In this document: piece after piece, positions 1 through 6,535 of the stretch
Numbering within the stretch: position 1 is the first letter of the stretch
Layout of the letters: every line of letters starts with the position of its first letter
From: JBEAOO01 sp041164825
Lineage (GTDB): Bacteria > Pseudomonadota > Gammaproteobacteria > Burkholderiales > Burkholderiaceae_C
Length of the DNA: 16,490 nt
NCBI GenBank assembly: GCA_041164825.1
Contig: JBEAOO010000353.1
Coordinates: forward strand, 1 to 16,490
Direction of reading: 5' to 3'
Position numbers and translations under genes: made by a program
The notes under the pieces: generated by a model
Seen by the model: only the letters and a program-made list of their open reading frames with translations
Told to the model about the DNA's origin: nothing
The model's database searches: none

Positions 1-506
1 TCAAACGCCGCGCGCGCCTCGCCGAGCTTGCTCAGGCTGCGTGCGCGCAGGCCCGGCGTGCCGGTGCGCAGCTCCATCTCCAGCCGCGACAAGCCGTGTT
101 GCAGCGTGCGCGCCTCCACCGCCGTGCGCACGGTGTGCAGCAGGTGGTCGGGCACCCAGGGCTTGAGGATGTACTGGTAGATGCCGGCTTCGTTGATGCC
201 GGTGATGATGTCTTCGCTGTCGGTGTAGCCGCTGATGACGATGCGCACCGTGTCGGGCCAGCGCTCGCGCACCTCCTTCAAAAACGCCACGCCGGTGAGG
301 CCGGGCATGCGCTGGTCGCACAAGATCACGGCCACCGCGTGGCGCGTGAGCAGCTCGCGCGCCATGTCGGTGCCGGTGGCGGTGAGGATCTGAAAGTCCT
401 CGTCCAGCGTGCGCCGCATCGCGTCGAGCGAGCGCACCTCGTCGTCGACCAGCAGCACCCTCGGCAGGTCGTCAACGGGCAGCGGCGGGGCCTCGGGTCG
501 GTTCAT
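1..506 (-). CDS. hoxA: HoxA-type NtrC-family response regulator, N-terminal receiver domain (partial, runs off window edge)
   Basis: An open frame runs from an ATG at 506 down to base 1 without a stop (168 codons plus two bases), so only the N-terminal part is present. It reads as a response-regulator receiver domain: acidic pair Asp21-Asp22, phosphoacceptor Asp64 in CDQRMPG, switch Ser92 in ISGY, and Lys115 in LKPW, followed by a linker. In knallgas bacteria HoxA is the sigma-54-dependent activator of hydrogenase operons and lies after hypE (and hypX), as here; the AAA+ and DNA-binding domains would lie beyond the edge. The start overlaps the preceding toxin stop by four bases (ATGA) with only a weak GGA upstream, so translation is probably coupled to the toxin gene. 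Identification as HoxA rests on the receiver sequence plus position; another hydrogenase regulator of the same family is possible. Confidence 0.82.
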   Translation of the reverse strand, partial: MNRPEAPPLPVDDLPRVLLVDDEVRSLDAMRRTLDEDFQILTATGTDMARELLTRHAVAVILCDQRMPGLTGVAFLKEVRERWPDTVRIVISGYTDSEDIITGINEAGIYQYILKPWVPDHLLHTVRTAVEARTLQHGLSRLEMELRTGTPGLRARSLSKLGEARAAF

Positions 507-922
507 GGCGGGGGAGTCCAGGGATTGAGCACCGGCACGCCCAGGTCTTGCACATCGCGCAGGTTGCGGGTCACCAGGACCAAGCCGTGCTGCGCAGCGG
601 TGGCGGCGAGCAGGCTGTCCACCGCCGGCACGGGCCGCCCGGCCTGGGCCACGATGCGCCCCCAGCGGTCGGCCACCGCCGCATCGATGGGCAGGATGCG
701 ACCCGCGAAAAAAGCCGGCAGTTCGGTCTCCAGCCAATCCAGCAGCGACAAGCGGCGTGCGGCGTCGGCCATGGCATCGATGCCCTTGCGCAGTTCACCC
801 AGCGTCAACACGCTCAGGTAAAGCGTGGCCACCGGACGCCGCGCAAACCACTGCACCACCTGCGTGTCCGGCGCCTTGCGGCGCAACTCGGACAGCACAT
901 TGGTGTCGATCAGATAGCTCAC
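503..922 (-). CDS. vapC: VapC-type PIN-domain ribonuclease toxin
   Basis: This 139-residue protein has the PIN-domain layout: an N-terminal YLIDTNVLSEL strand with Asp6 and Glu12, Glu43 in TLGELRKG, Asp102 in PAVDSLLAATA, and Asp123 near the end. These acidic residues form the Mg2+ site of VapC/FitB-like RNases, which cleave RNA when not held by the antitoxin. It starts at a GTG (922) that overlaps the antitoxin stop (GTGA), the usual coupling in these modules, and its own stop overlaps the hoxA start (ATGA). All acidic residues are present, so the toxin looks intact. It has no known role in hydrogenase maturation; its position between hypE and hoxA suggests an insertion into the operon. The RNA target cannot be read from the sequence. 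Confidence 0.88.
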   Translation of the reverse strand: MSYLIDTNVLSELRRKAPDTQVVQWFARRPVATLYLSVLTLGELRKGIDAMADAARRLSLLDWLETELPAFFAGRILPIDAAVADRWGRIVAQAGRPVPAVDSLLAATAAQHGLVLVTRNLRDVQDLGVPVLNPWTPPP

Positions 923-1173
923 AGGGGCAGTTCTCGGGTCAGGCTGGTGTCGCGCTCGAACACCAGCGCCTCGTCCAGGCCCACCAAGGGTGAGGCCTGC
1001 ATGAAGTCCACCATCGACATGGCCTGCCCCGACAGCCGCTCAAAGGCCGCCTGCGACAGCACCACCGCCACCGAGCGGCCGTGCAAGGTGATGTTCTGCG
1101 GGCCATCCACCTCTGCACGCTTGACCAGCTCCGACAAGCGGGCCTTGGCCTCCTGCATTTGCCATGTCTGCAC
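919..1173 (-). CDS. Phd/YefM-family antitoxin of the VapC module
   Basis: This is an 84-residue Phd/YefM-type antitoxin: the N-terminal MQTWQMQEAKARLSELVKRA stretch is the dimerising, DNA-binding fold, and the C-terminal half (from about residue 50) would be the toxin-binding tail. I chose the GTG at 1173 rather than the in-frame ATG at 1224 because AGGAG lies five bases upstream, the protein then begins where family members do, and the longer form would translate straight through a perfect palindrome that looks like the operator. Its stop overlaps the vapC start by four bases. The family neutralises the toxin and represses its own promoter, which fits the palindrome over the -10 box. The partner is a PIN toxin rather than a RelE or Doc protein, a common mixture. 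Confidence 0.85.
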   Translation of the reverse strand: MQTWQMQEAKARLSELVKRAEVDGPQNITLHGRSVAVVLSQAAFERLSGQAMSMVDFMQASPLVGLDEALVFERDTSLTRELPL

Positions 1174-1185
1174 GGTGACTCCTGA

Positions 1186-1208
1186 AATCTGACCAGAATG
1201 GTCAGATT
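1186..1208. promoter_or_regulatory. Perfect palindromic operator of the antitoxin-toxin module
   Basis: Two perfect 10-base arms (AATCTGACCA and its complement) are separated by three bases. The palindrome lies 12 bases upstream of the antitoxin GTG and overlaps the predicted -10 box, the expected place for antitoxin or antitoxin-toxin complex binding and autorepression. The palindrome is seen directly; its role is inferred. Confidence 0.7.
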
Positions 1209-1234
1209 GTAGGGATTTTGTCATTCGATGTCCC
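1206..1234 (-). promoter_or_regulatory. Probable sigma-70 promoter of the phd-vapC(-hoxA) unit
   Basis: On the minus strand a TACAAT -10 box (1206-1211) lies 17 bases downstream of GGGACA (1229-1234), which matches four of six positions of the -35 consensus. The -10 box overlaps the palindromic operator. No terminator separates vapC from hoxA, so this promoter could also transcribe hoxA. Confidence 0.5.
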
Positions 1235-1448
1235 TCTCTCATCGCCGTTGTCTGTCTTGCCCCGCCCGCGCTGCCTGCAGACCAGCACACTTTTGCGCGA
1301 ACCTGCTCCCGATCGCAGGCTGGATGCCTCGGCGCCCAGAGCAGTGCCTGTCTTTCGGCGGGATGTTGGCGCGCTGCGTGGTGGATTGAACGCCTGACGC
1401 CGGCTGCGGCGCTCGGCATCGTGCACGGCGGGTGGGCGTTGAGGTCCA

Positions 1449-2540
1449 TCAGCAAATGCGCGGCAGTTGCTCGCCGCTGAGCCAGTCCACCACGCGGCGG
1501 CCGCCGAAGCGGGTGTCCATCTGCACGAAGTGGTGCGGGTCAGCGGTGACCACGCCAATCTGTGCCGCAGCGGCGCCCAGCGGGTGCGCGCGCATGGCGG
1601 CCAGCACGGCGTCGGCCGCTTCGGGCGCCACCACCGCGATCAGCTTGCCCTCGTTGGCGATGTAGAGCGGGTCCAGCCCCAGCAGTTCGCAGGCCGCGTC
1701 CACCTGCGGCAGCACCGGAATGGCGGCCTCTTGCAAGCGCATGCCCACGCCCGATTGGCGCGTGACTTCATTGAGCGTGGTGGCCAGGCCGCCGCGGGTG
1801 GGGTCGCGCAGCACGTGGAGGGCACCGGCCGGTGCCGCGGCCAGCATGGCGGCCACGAGGGTGTGGAGGGCGGCGGTGTCGGAGGTGATGGCGGTCTCGA
1901 ACGCCAGCGACTCGCGCTGCGACAGCACCGCCACGCCATGCTCGCCGATGGTGCCCGAGAGCAGCACCACATCGCCCACACGGGCGTTGCGGCCGCTGAG
2001 GTTCACGCCAGCGGGCAGCGCGCCGATGCCGGTGGTGCTGATGAACACGCCATCACCCTTGCCGCGCTCCACCACCTTGGTGTCGCCCGTCACCACCGGC
2101 ACACCCGCTTCGCGCGAGGCCGCGGCCATCGAGTGGACGATGCGTTGGAGCGTGCTCAGCGCCAGGCCCTCTTCCAGGATGAAGCTGGCCGTGAGGTAGA
2201 GCGGCGTGGCGCCCATCATGGCCACGTCGTTGACCGTGCCGTGCACGCTCAAGCAGCCCACATCACCGCCCGGAAAAAACAGCGGCGACACCACATGGCC
2301 GTCGGTGGCGGTGACGAGGCGGTGACCTGCCGGGAAGTTGAGCACCGCCCCATCGTCGCCTTGGCGCAGGGCCTCGTTGTCAAAGGCGCGGGCGAACAGT
2401 TCGTCAATCAATTGCGCGGCCGCGCGGCCCCCGGCGCCGTGGCCCATGTCGATGCGGCCATGCTTGATGTCGAGCGGGCGCAGGTAGGACTTCTTGGGTG
2501 CGTCGCTGGCCTGCGGTGCGGTGAGGGTCATGTCGTTCAT
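1449..2540 (-). CDS. hypE: HypE, carbamoyl-dehydratase (cyanide ligand synthesis)
   Basis: HypE accepts a carbamoyl group from HypF on its C-terminal cysteine and dehydrates it with ATP to a thiocyanate that supplies the CN- ligands of the NiFe centre in the cytoplasm. The 363-residue protein ends in PRIC, giving the required terminal Cys363. It carries the PurM/AIR-synthase-like features of the family: the Gly-rich MGHGAGGRA segment near residue 32, QGDDGAV, VNDVAMMGA and VTGDTKVV, and DPTRGGLA in the C-terminal half. Length is normal. The ATG at 2540 overlaps the hypD stop by four bases; a second ATG three codons in is a possible alternative. It is the last hyp gene before the spacer and toxin-antitoxin module. 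Confidence 0.97.
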   Translation of the reverse strand: MNDMTLTAPQASDAPKKSYLRPLDIKHGRIDMGHGAGGRAAAQLIDELFARAFDNEALRQGDDGAVLNFPAGHRLVTATDGHVVSPLFFPGGDVGCLSVHGTVNDVAMMGATPLYLTASFILEEGLALSTLQRIVHSMAAASREAGVPVVTGDTKVVERGKGDGVFISTTGIGALPAGVNLSGRNARVGDVVLLSGTIGEHGVAVLSQRESLAFETAITSDTAALHTLVAAMLAAAPAGALHVLRDPTRGGLATTLNEVTRQSGVGMRLQEAAIPVLPQVDAACELLGLDPLYIANEGKLIAVVAPEAADAVLAAMRAHPLGAAAAQIGVVTADPHHFVQMDTRFGGRRVVDWLSGEQLPRIC

Positions 2541-3670
2541 GCGGCCCTCGCGTCACGGAAGCGGCCATACGAGTAGTGCGCCGCGCACGCCCCTTCGGAC
2601 GACACCATGCACGAGCCGATCGGGTTCTCGGGTGTGCACACGGTGCCGAAGATCTTGCAGTCTGGCGGCGCCTTCACGCCGCGCAGAATGGCGCCGCATT
2701 CGCAGGCCTTGTTGTCGGGCACGGGCGTGTAGCGCAGGCCAAAACGGTGTTCGGCGTCGAAGCCGCGAAACGCCTCGCGGATGCGCAACGCCGACAGCGG
2801 CATGGTGCCCAGGCCGCGCCACTCAAAGGCCTCGCGCAACTCGAACACCTGGTCCATCAAGGCTTGGGCGTTGACGTTGCCGCCCGGGGTCACGGCGCGG
2901 GTGAACTCGTTTTCGACCTCGGCACGGCCATCGTTGACCTGGCGCACCAGCATCAGGATGGCCTGCAGCACATCGAGCGGCTCGAAGCCGGCAATCACCA
3001 CCGGCTTGCGGTACTCGGCCGCGAACTTGGCATACGGGTCGGAGCCAATCACGATGCTCACGTGCGCCGGGCCGATGAAGCCTTCGATCTCGGCCGTGCC
3101 GTGTTCTTCGGCACCCGCGCCGTCGAGGATGGCGCGGATGGCGGGCGGCGTCAGCACGTGGTTGCACATCACGCTGAAATTGGCCAGGCCCTCGCGCGCC
3201 GCGTCGCGGATCACCAGCGCGGTGGGTGGCGTGGTGGTCTCAAAACCGATCGCAAAAAACACCACCTGGCGGCTTGGGTTGTCGCGGGCGAGCTGCAGCG
3301 CGTCGGCGGCCGAATAGACCATGCGGATGTCGCCGCCCTGCGCCTTGGCCTTGGTGAGCGACAAGCTCTTGGAGGCCGGCACGCGCATCGTGTCGCCATA
3401 GGTGCAGAGGATCACGTCGTGGTTGAGCGCCAGCTCAATGGCCAGGTCGACCCGGCCGATCGGCAGCACGCAAACCGGGCAGCCCGGGCCGTGGATGAGT
3501 CGCACATTGGCCGGTAGCAATTCGGCGATGCCGTAGCGCGAGATGGCGTGGGTGTGGCCGCCGCAGAACTCCATGAAGCGGTAGCCGTGCTCGGGCCGCA
3601 CCTCGGTGGCAATTCGCTCGGCGATGTGGCGCGCCAGCGCGCCGTCGCGGTATTCGTCGATGTACTTCAT
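2537..3670 (-). CDS. hypD: HypD, Fe(CN)2CO assembly scaffold
   Basis: HypD is the iron-sulfur scaffold on which, with HypC, the Fe(CN)2CO unit is assembled. The 377-residue product shows the family hallmarks: Cys36 in FCGGHTH, GPGCPVC with Cys64 and Cys67, and the C-terminal [4Fe-4S]-binding cysteines spread over about residues 323-365 (CECG, DCKIFG, VCTP, SCMV). The start at 3670 (MKYIDEY) fits family members and has AGAGG seven bases upstream; the frame stays open upstream into hypC, but those codons do not resemble HypD. Start and stop each overlap a neighbour by four bases (hypC, hypE), so the three are probably translated as a coupled set with HypC and HypE as partners. Confidence 0.97.
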   Translation of the reverse strand: MKYIDEYRDGALARHIAERIATEVRPEHGYRFMEFCGGHTHAISRYGIAELLPANVRLIHGPGCPVCVLPIGRVDLAIELALNHDVILCTYGDTMRVPASKSLSLTKAKAQGGDIRMVYSAADALQLARDNPSRQVVFFAIGFETTTPPTALVIRDAAREGLANFSVMCNHVLTPPAIRAILDGAGAEEHGTAEIEGFIGPAHVSIVIGSDPYAKFAAEYRKPVVIAGFEPLDVLQAILMLVRQVNDGRAEVENEFTRAVTPGGNVNAQALMDQVFELREAFEWRGLGTMPLSALRIREAFRGFDAEHRFGLRYTPVPDNKACECGAILRGVKAPPDCKIFGTVCTPENPIGSCMVSSEGACAAHYSYGRFRDARAA

Positions 3671-3909
3671 GGTGCGACCTCTGGGAGGGGGGAGAGGCTG
3701 TTCATCTCGGCAAACAGCGCCAAGGTGCGGGCGGCTTCTTCGGGGTCGATCAGGCCGATGGCATGGCCCACGTGCACGATCACGTGGTCGCCCACCTGCG
3801 CCTCGGGCACGAGCGCGATGGAGATGGATTTGCGGATGCCACCCAGGTCGACCAGCGCCTGGTCGGCACCGGTCAAGGCGATCAGGCGGGCTGGAAGGGC
3901 GAGGCACAT
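3667..3909 (-). CDS. hypC: HypC, hydrogenase maturation chaperone
   Basis: HypC binds HypD during Fe(CN)2CO assembly and carries the iron unit to the large-subunit precursor. The 80-residue product begins MCLALPARL, containing the essential Cys2 and the signature N-terminus of the HypC/HupF/HybG family, followed by the OB-like VGDHVIVHVGHAIGLID segment. The start at 3909 lies inside the hypF coding end (28-base overlap), and the stop overlaps the hypD start by four bases. A second, longer family member (hoxL) lies upstream in the same cluster; this one is assigned as HypC by its position next to hypD and its typical length. Confidence 0.96.
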   Translation of the reverse strand: MCLALPARLIALTGADQALVDLGGIRKSISIALVPEAQVGDHVIVHVGHAIGLIDPEEAARTLALFAEMNSLSPLPEVAP

Positions 3910-5096
3910 GCGGCGGCTTTCTCGGGGCTGTGGTGGTGGGGCTGCGCGAGCAGGCGTTGTGCGACCCAAGCCTGGCCCAGGGCCAAGCCGGCGTCGCCGC
4001 AGTTCACGCGCTGTGGGCGGTGCACGTTGAGGCCGTGTTGCTGCAGCCGCGCGGTCAGGCGCGTGGTCAGCACGCTGTTGAAGAAGCAGCCACCGCCCAA
4101 GCACACGGTGCGCAGCCCGTGCTCGGCGGCGGCGCGGGCGGCCCAGTCGGCCAGGCCATCGGCCAGCGCCAGGTGGAACCAGGCGGCCGCGGTGTCCACG
4201 GCCTTGGGCGTGGCCGCGGTGTTGAACAACAGGCGGGCCAACAGCGGGCGCAGGTCCAGCGGCTGGCCGGGCGCGGCGCGCGGGATGTCGGCCGCGCTGG
4301 GTTCGGCGCCCGGTTGAGCCAGCCCGCGTTGTGCGCTGTGCTCCAAGGCGATGGCGGCTTCGGCTTCGTGGGCCTGGTGGGTGCTCAAACCCAGCGCGCC
4401 GGCGGCAGCATCAAACCAGCGGCCGGTGCTGCTGGTGGGCGGGCAGTTCAAGTTCGCGGCCAGCATCTGCGCCACGCCGCGTGCGCGTGCGGCGCTCACT
4501 TGCGACGCGGGCCAGCGTGTGGCGATGTGCTCGGCCCGGCCGAGCGCGTGCAGCGCCGCTGCGGCCATGCGCCAGGGTTCACGCGCGGCCACGTCACCAC
4601 CCGGCAAGGCCAGCGGCCAGAGGTGGCCCAGGCGCTGCCAGCCGCCGTCGGCATCGAGGCGCAACAGCTCGCCGCCCCAGGCCTGGCCATCGCTGCCCAG
4701 GCCCACGCCGTCGAGTGCCAGGCCGATCACCGGCTCGCGCAGCGCGTGTTCGGCCACCACGGCGGCGATGTGCGCGTGGTGGTGTTGCACGGCGATGGCC
4801 GGCACGCCCCACGCCTGCGCTCGTTGCAGCGCCAAGCGCGTGCTGAAAAAGTCGGGGTGCAGGTCGTGGGCGATGGCGACCGGCGGCGCGCCAGCCTGGT
4901 CGCGCAGCGCGTTCAAGGACGCGGCCAGCGCCTCGCAGGCGGCCGGGTCGCTCAGGTCGCCATGCACCGCGGACCAGCGCGGCGCGCGGCCATCGGCGGG
5001 CAGCCAGCAGGCGGTGTTTTTCAGCCAGGCGCCCACGGCGAGCACAGCGCCCGCACTGGCCGTGGCCGTGGCCGGATGCCGCGTGTCAGTGGCCAT
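3882..5096 (-). CDS. hypF: Short HypF: C-terminal carbamoyltransferase domain only
   Basis: Full HypF (about 750 residues) has an acylphosphatase domain, zinc fingers, a YrdC-like domain and a C-terminal Kae1-like domain that transfers the carbamoyl group to HypE. This 404-residue product aligns only with the last part: AVGAWLKNT near residue 20, the metal-binding QHHHAH at 104-109, LALDGVGLGSDG at 127-138, and the C-terminal CLGGGCFFNS and NCGDAGLALGQA. The residues for hydrolysing carbamoyl phosphate and forming carbamoyl-adenylate are therefore absent. hypB ends 11 bases inside this gene, so no N-terminal half is hidden in front, and no frameshift is needed. I recall a similarly shortened HypF1 beside this operon type in Cupriavidus necator, where a second full HypF exists; another HypF in the genome is likely needed. 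The start at 5096 is the ATG nearest the conserved part. Confidence 0.9.
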   Translation of the reverse strand: MATDTRHPATATASAGAVLAVGAWLKNTACWLPADGRAPRWSAVHGDLSDPAACEALAASLNALRDQAGAPPVAIAHDLHPDFFSTRLALQRAQAWGVPAIAVQHHHAHIAAVVAEHALREPVIGLALDGVGLGSDGQAWGGELLRLDADGGWQRLGHLWPLALPGGDVAAREPWRMAAAALHALGRAEHIATRWPASQVSAARARGVAQMLAANLNCPPTSSTGRWFDAAAGALGLSTHQAHEAEAAIALEHSAQRGLAQPGAEPSAADIPRAAPGQPLDLRPLLARLLFNTAATPKAVDTAAAWFHLALADGLADWAARAAAEHGLRTVCLGGGCFFNSVLTTRLTARLQQHGLNVHRPQRVNCGDAGLALGQAWVAQRLLAQPHHHSPEKAAACASPFQPA

Positions 5097-6168
5097 GGGC
5101 CGGCGCCACCTGCGCATCGGTGAGGGCGGCGCGGGCCTGGGCGAGTTGCGCTTCGAGCTCGGCGATGCGGTGTTGCAGCGCGCTGTCGTTGCCGCTGCTG
5201 GCAGTGGCAGTGGCGGCGCCATGAGCTGCTGGATGCAGCCGGCGGTTCAACCAGGCCAGCCACGCGTCCATGCCCTCGCCGGTGCTGGCCGAGAGCTGGA
5301 TCACCTCGATGGCGGGGTTCACCTGCCGCGCTGCGGCAATGCAGCGCGCCACGTCAAACTGCAGGTGCGGCAGCAGGTCGATCTTGTTGAGCAGCATCAG
5401 CTCGGAGGCGGCAAACATGTCGGGGTATTTGAGCGGTTTGTCCTCGCCCTCGGTCACCGAGAGGATGGCCACCTTGGCCGCTTCGCCCAGGTCCCACAGC
5501 GCCGGGCAGACGAGGTTGCCGACGTTCTCGATGAACAGCAGGCTGCTGTCGTCGTCATCGCCGTGATGGTGATGGTGATGGTGATCGTGGCTGTGCAATT
5601 GCGCAAAGGCCTCGGCCACCATCGGCGCATCCAGGTGGCAGCCCTTGCCGGTGTTGACCTGCACGGCGGGCGCGCCGGTGGCGCGGATGCGGTCGGCGTC
5701 AAAACTGGTTTGCTGGTCACCCTCGATCACGGCCACGGGCAGATGCGGCTGGGCCGCACGCAGCGCATGGATGGTGGCGCACAGCAGCGTGGTTTTGCCC
5801 GAGCCGGGGCTGGAGACGAGGTTGAGCGCGGTCACGCCGTGGGCGGCGAAGTGCAGGCGGTTGCGGTCGGCCAGGCGTTGGTTCTCGCCCAGGATGTCGA
5901 CCTCGAGCTTGACCGTGCGCGCCTGGCTCAGGCCGGGCACCGACACCCGCGCCGCGCCCGCCCCGAAGTGCAGGTCGCCATGCGTGGGGTCGATGTGCAC
6001 ATGGCTGTGCGCCTGGCCTGTCGCGTGCGTGTGGGCATGGTCGTGCGCATGGGGATGTGCATGGGGGTGGCCATGACCGTGGTCATGCGTGTGGCCGTGA
6101 TCGTGGGCGTGGGGGCCTTGGCCGTCGGCCGAAGGGGGGGTGTCCGAGCAACCGCAAACAACGCACAT
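5086..6168 (-). CDS. hypB: HypB, nickel-inserting GTPase with histidine-rich regions
   Basis: HypB is the SIMIBI GTPase that, with HypA, inserts nickel into the large subunit. The 360-residue product opens with the MCVVCGC metal-binding motif, then a His-rich stretch (18 His between residues 20 and 58) likely to store nickel. The GTPase domain has the P-loop SPGSGKTT (120-127), the dimer-interface metal motif GCHLD (Cys177-His178) with Cys221 in NLVCP, and the NKID base motif (261-264). Unusually, a second tract of seven consecutive His followed by Gly and four Asp (196-207) sits inside the G domain, and a predicted coiled coil (about 325-352) extends the C-terminus beyond the E. coli form. 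The ATG at 6168 is preferred: AGGAG lies eight bases upstream and MCxxCGC begins the family; an ATG two codons earlier is possible. Confidence 0.96.
   Translation of the reverse strand: MCVVCGCSDTPPSADGQGPHAHDHGHTHDHGHGHPHAHPHAHDHAHTHATGQAHSHVHIDPTHGDLHFGAGAARVSVPGLSQARTVKLEVDILGENQRLADRNRLHFAAHGVTALNLVSSPGSGKTTLLCATIHALRAAQPHLPVAVIEGDQQTSFDADRIRATGAPAVQVNTGKGCHLDAPMVAEAFAQLHSHDHHHHHHHGDDDDSSLLFIENVGNLVCPALWDLGEAAKVAILSVTEGEDKPLKYPDMFAASELMLLNKIDLLPHLQFDVARCIAAARQVNPAIEVIQLSASTGEGMDAWLAWLNRRLHPAAHGAATATASSGNDSALQHRIAELEAQLAQARAALTDAQVAPAHGH
5548..5595 (-). repeat. Trinucleotide tract encoding His7 and Asp4 inside hypB
   Basis: Alternating CAC and CAT codons give seven His in a row (5563-5583), next to four Asp codons (5548-5559) and a His-Asp-His-Ser-His flank. 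Any slippage by whole codons would change tract length without breaking the frame. The tract lies at a loop that is short in E. coli HypB. Confidence 0.75.
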
Positions 6169-6187
6169 GGTCATGTCTCCTTCGAAT

Positions 6188-6535
6188 TCATTGGTCTTCC
6201 ACCTGCATCTCAAGCACGCGCAATTCGGTGCCACCGGTGGGCTGCAATTGGTGGCCGCCGCAGTGGGGGCAGCCGTCGCCGCGCTGGGCCAGCGCCACGC
6301 TGGCGCCGCAGGGCATGCACCAGGCTTGGCCGGGCGGCTCGTCGATCTGCACCTGTGCGCCGTGCAACACGGTGCCGGGCGCGATGGCCTCCAGCGCAAA
6401 CCGCAGCGCGCGCGGCTCCACACCGGCCAGCTGACCGGCCTCCAGTCGCAGCGCGGTGACGCGCACAAATCCCTCGCGCCGCGCGGCGTCTTCCACCAGC
6501 TTCAGGATGCCGCCGGCCAAGCTGGCTTCATGCAT
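6188..6535 (-). CDS. hypA: HypA, nickel metallochaperone
   Basis: HypA delivers nickel with HypB to the hydrogenase large subunit. The 115-residue product starts MHEASLAGGI, with His2 and Glu3 of the conserved N-terminal nickel site, and carries a zinc site from two CxxC pairs (Cys73/Cys76 and Cys89/Cys92). Length is typical. It overlaps the end of hoxV by eight bases and is followed by hypB after 19 bases that contain the hypB ribosome binding site. It is the first gene of the hyp block. Confidence 0.97.
   Translation of the reverse strand: MHEASLAGGILKLVEDAARREGFVRVTALRLEAGQLAGVEPRALRFALEAIAPGTVLHGAQVQIDEPPGQAWCMPCGASVALAQRGDGCPHCGGHQLQPTGGTELRVLEMQVEDQ

Larger units (their letters stand above)
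1174..1448. other. 275-base spacer between hypE and the antitoxin gene
   Basis: The part next to the antitoxin (1174-1234) holds the ribosome binding site, operator and promoter described separately. The rest (about 1235-1448) has minus-strand open frames, but none shows a recognisable domain, and I see no remnant of hypX, the gene found after hypE in Cupriavidus necator. A short hairpin (CGCCG-GCTG-CGGCG, 1398-1411) lacks a T-tract, so it is not a convincing terminator. The stretch may be an insertion scar. Confidence 0.5.

Noticed and set aside
1..321. 106-codon minus-strand open frame at the left edge
   Set aside because: It is out of frame with the receiver domain of hoxA that covers the same bases and has clear response-regulator residues.
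1174..1224. Longer antitoxin starting at the ATG at 1224
   Set aside because: This start would place the -10 box and the operator palindrome inside the coding region and lacks a good ribosome binding site; the GTG at 1173 has AGGAG five bases upstream and matches the family N-terminus.
1398..1411. Terminator after hypE
   Set aside because: The stem is only five base pairs and has no T-tract on the minus strand.
3910..5222. Frameshift or pseudogene explanation for short hypF, with the N-terminal half hidden upstream
   Set aside because: The bases directly upstream are the intact C-terminal end of hypB, and no frame there shows acylphosphatase, zinc-finger or YrdC motifs.
5548..5595. CRISPR-like or tandem repeat array
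   Set aside because: It is a short in-frame codon tract inside hypB; no repeat-spacer structure is seen anywhere in the window.
4351..6459. 702-codon open frame on the plus strand
   Set aside because: It lies antisense to hypF, hypB and hypA, which have full family motifs; its translation is low-complexity Ala/Arg/Gly/His without domains, as expected from high-GC antisense frames.
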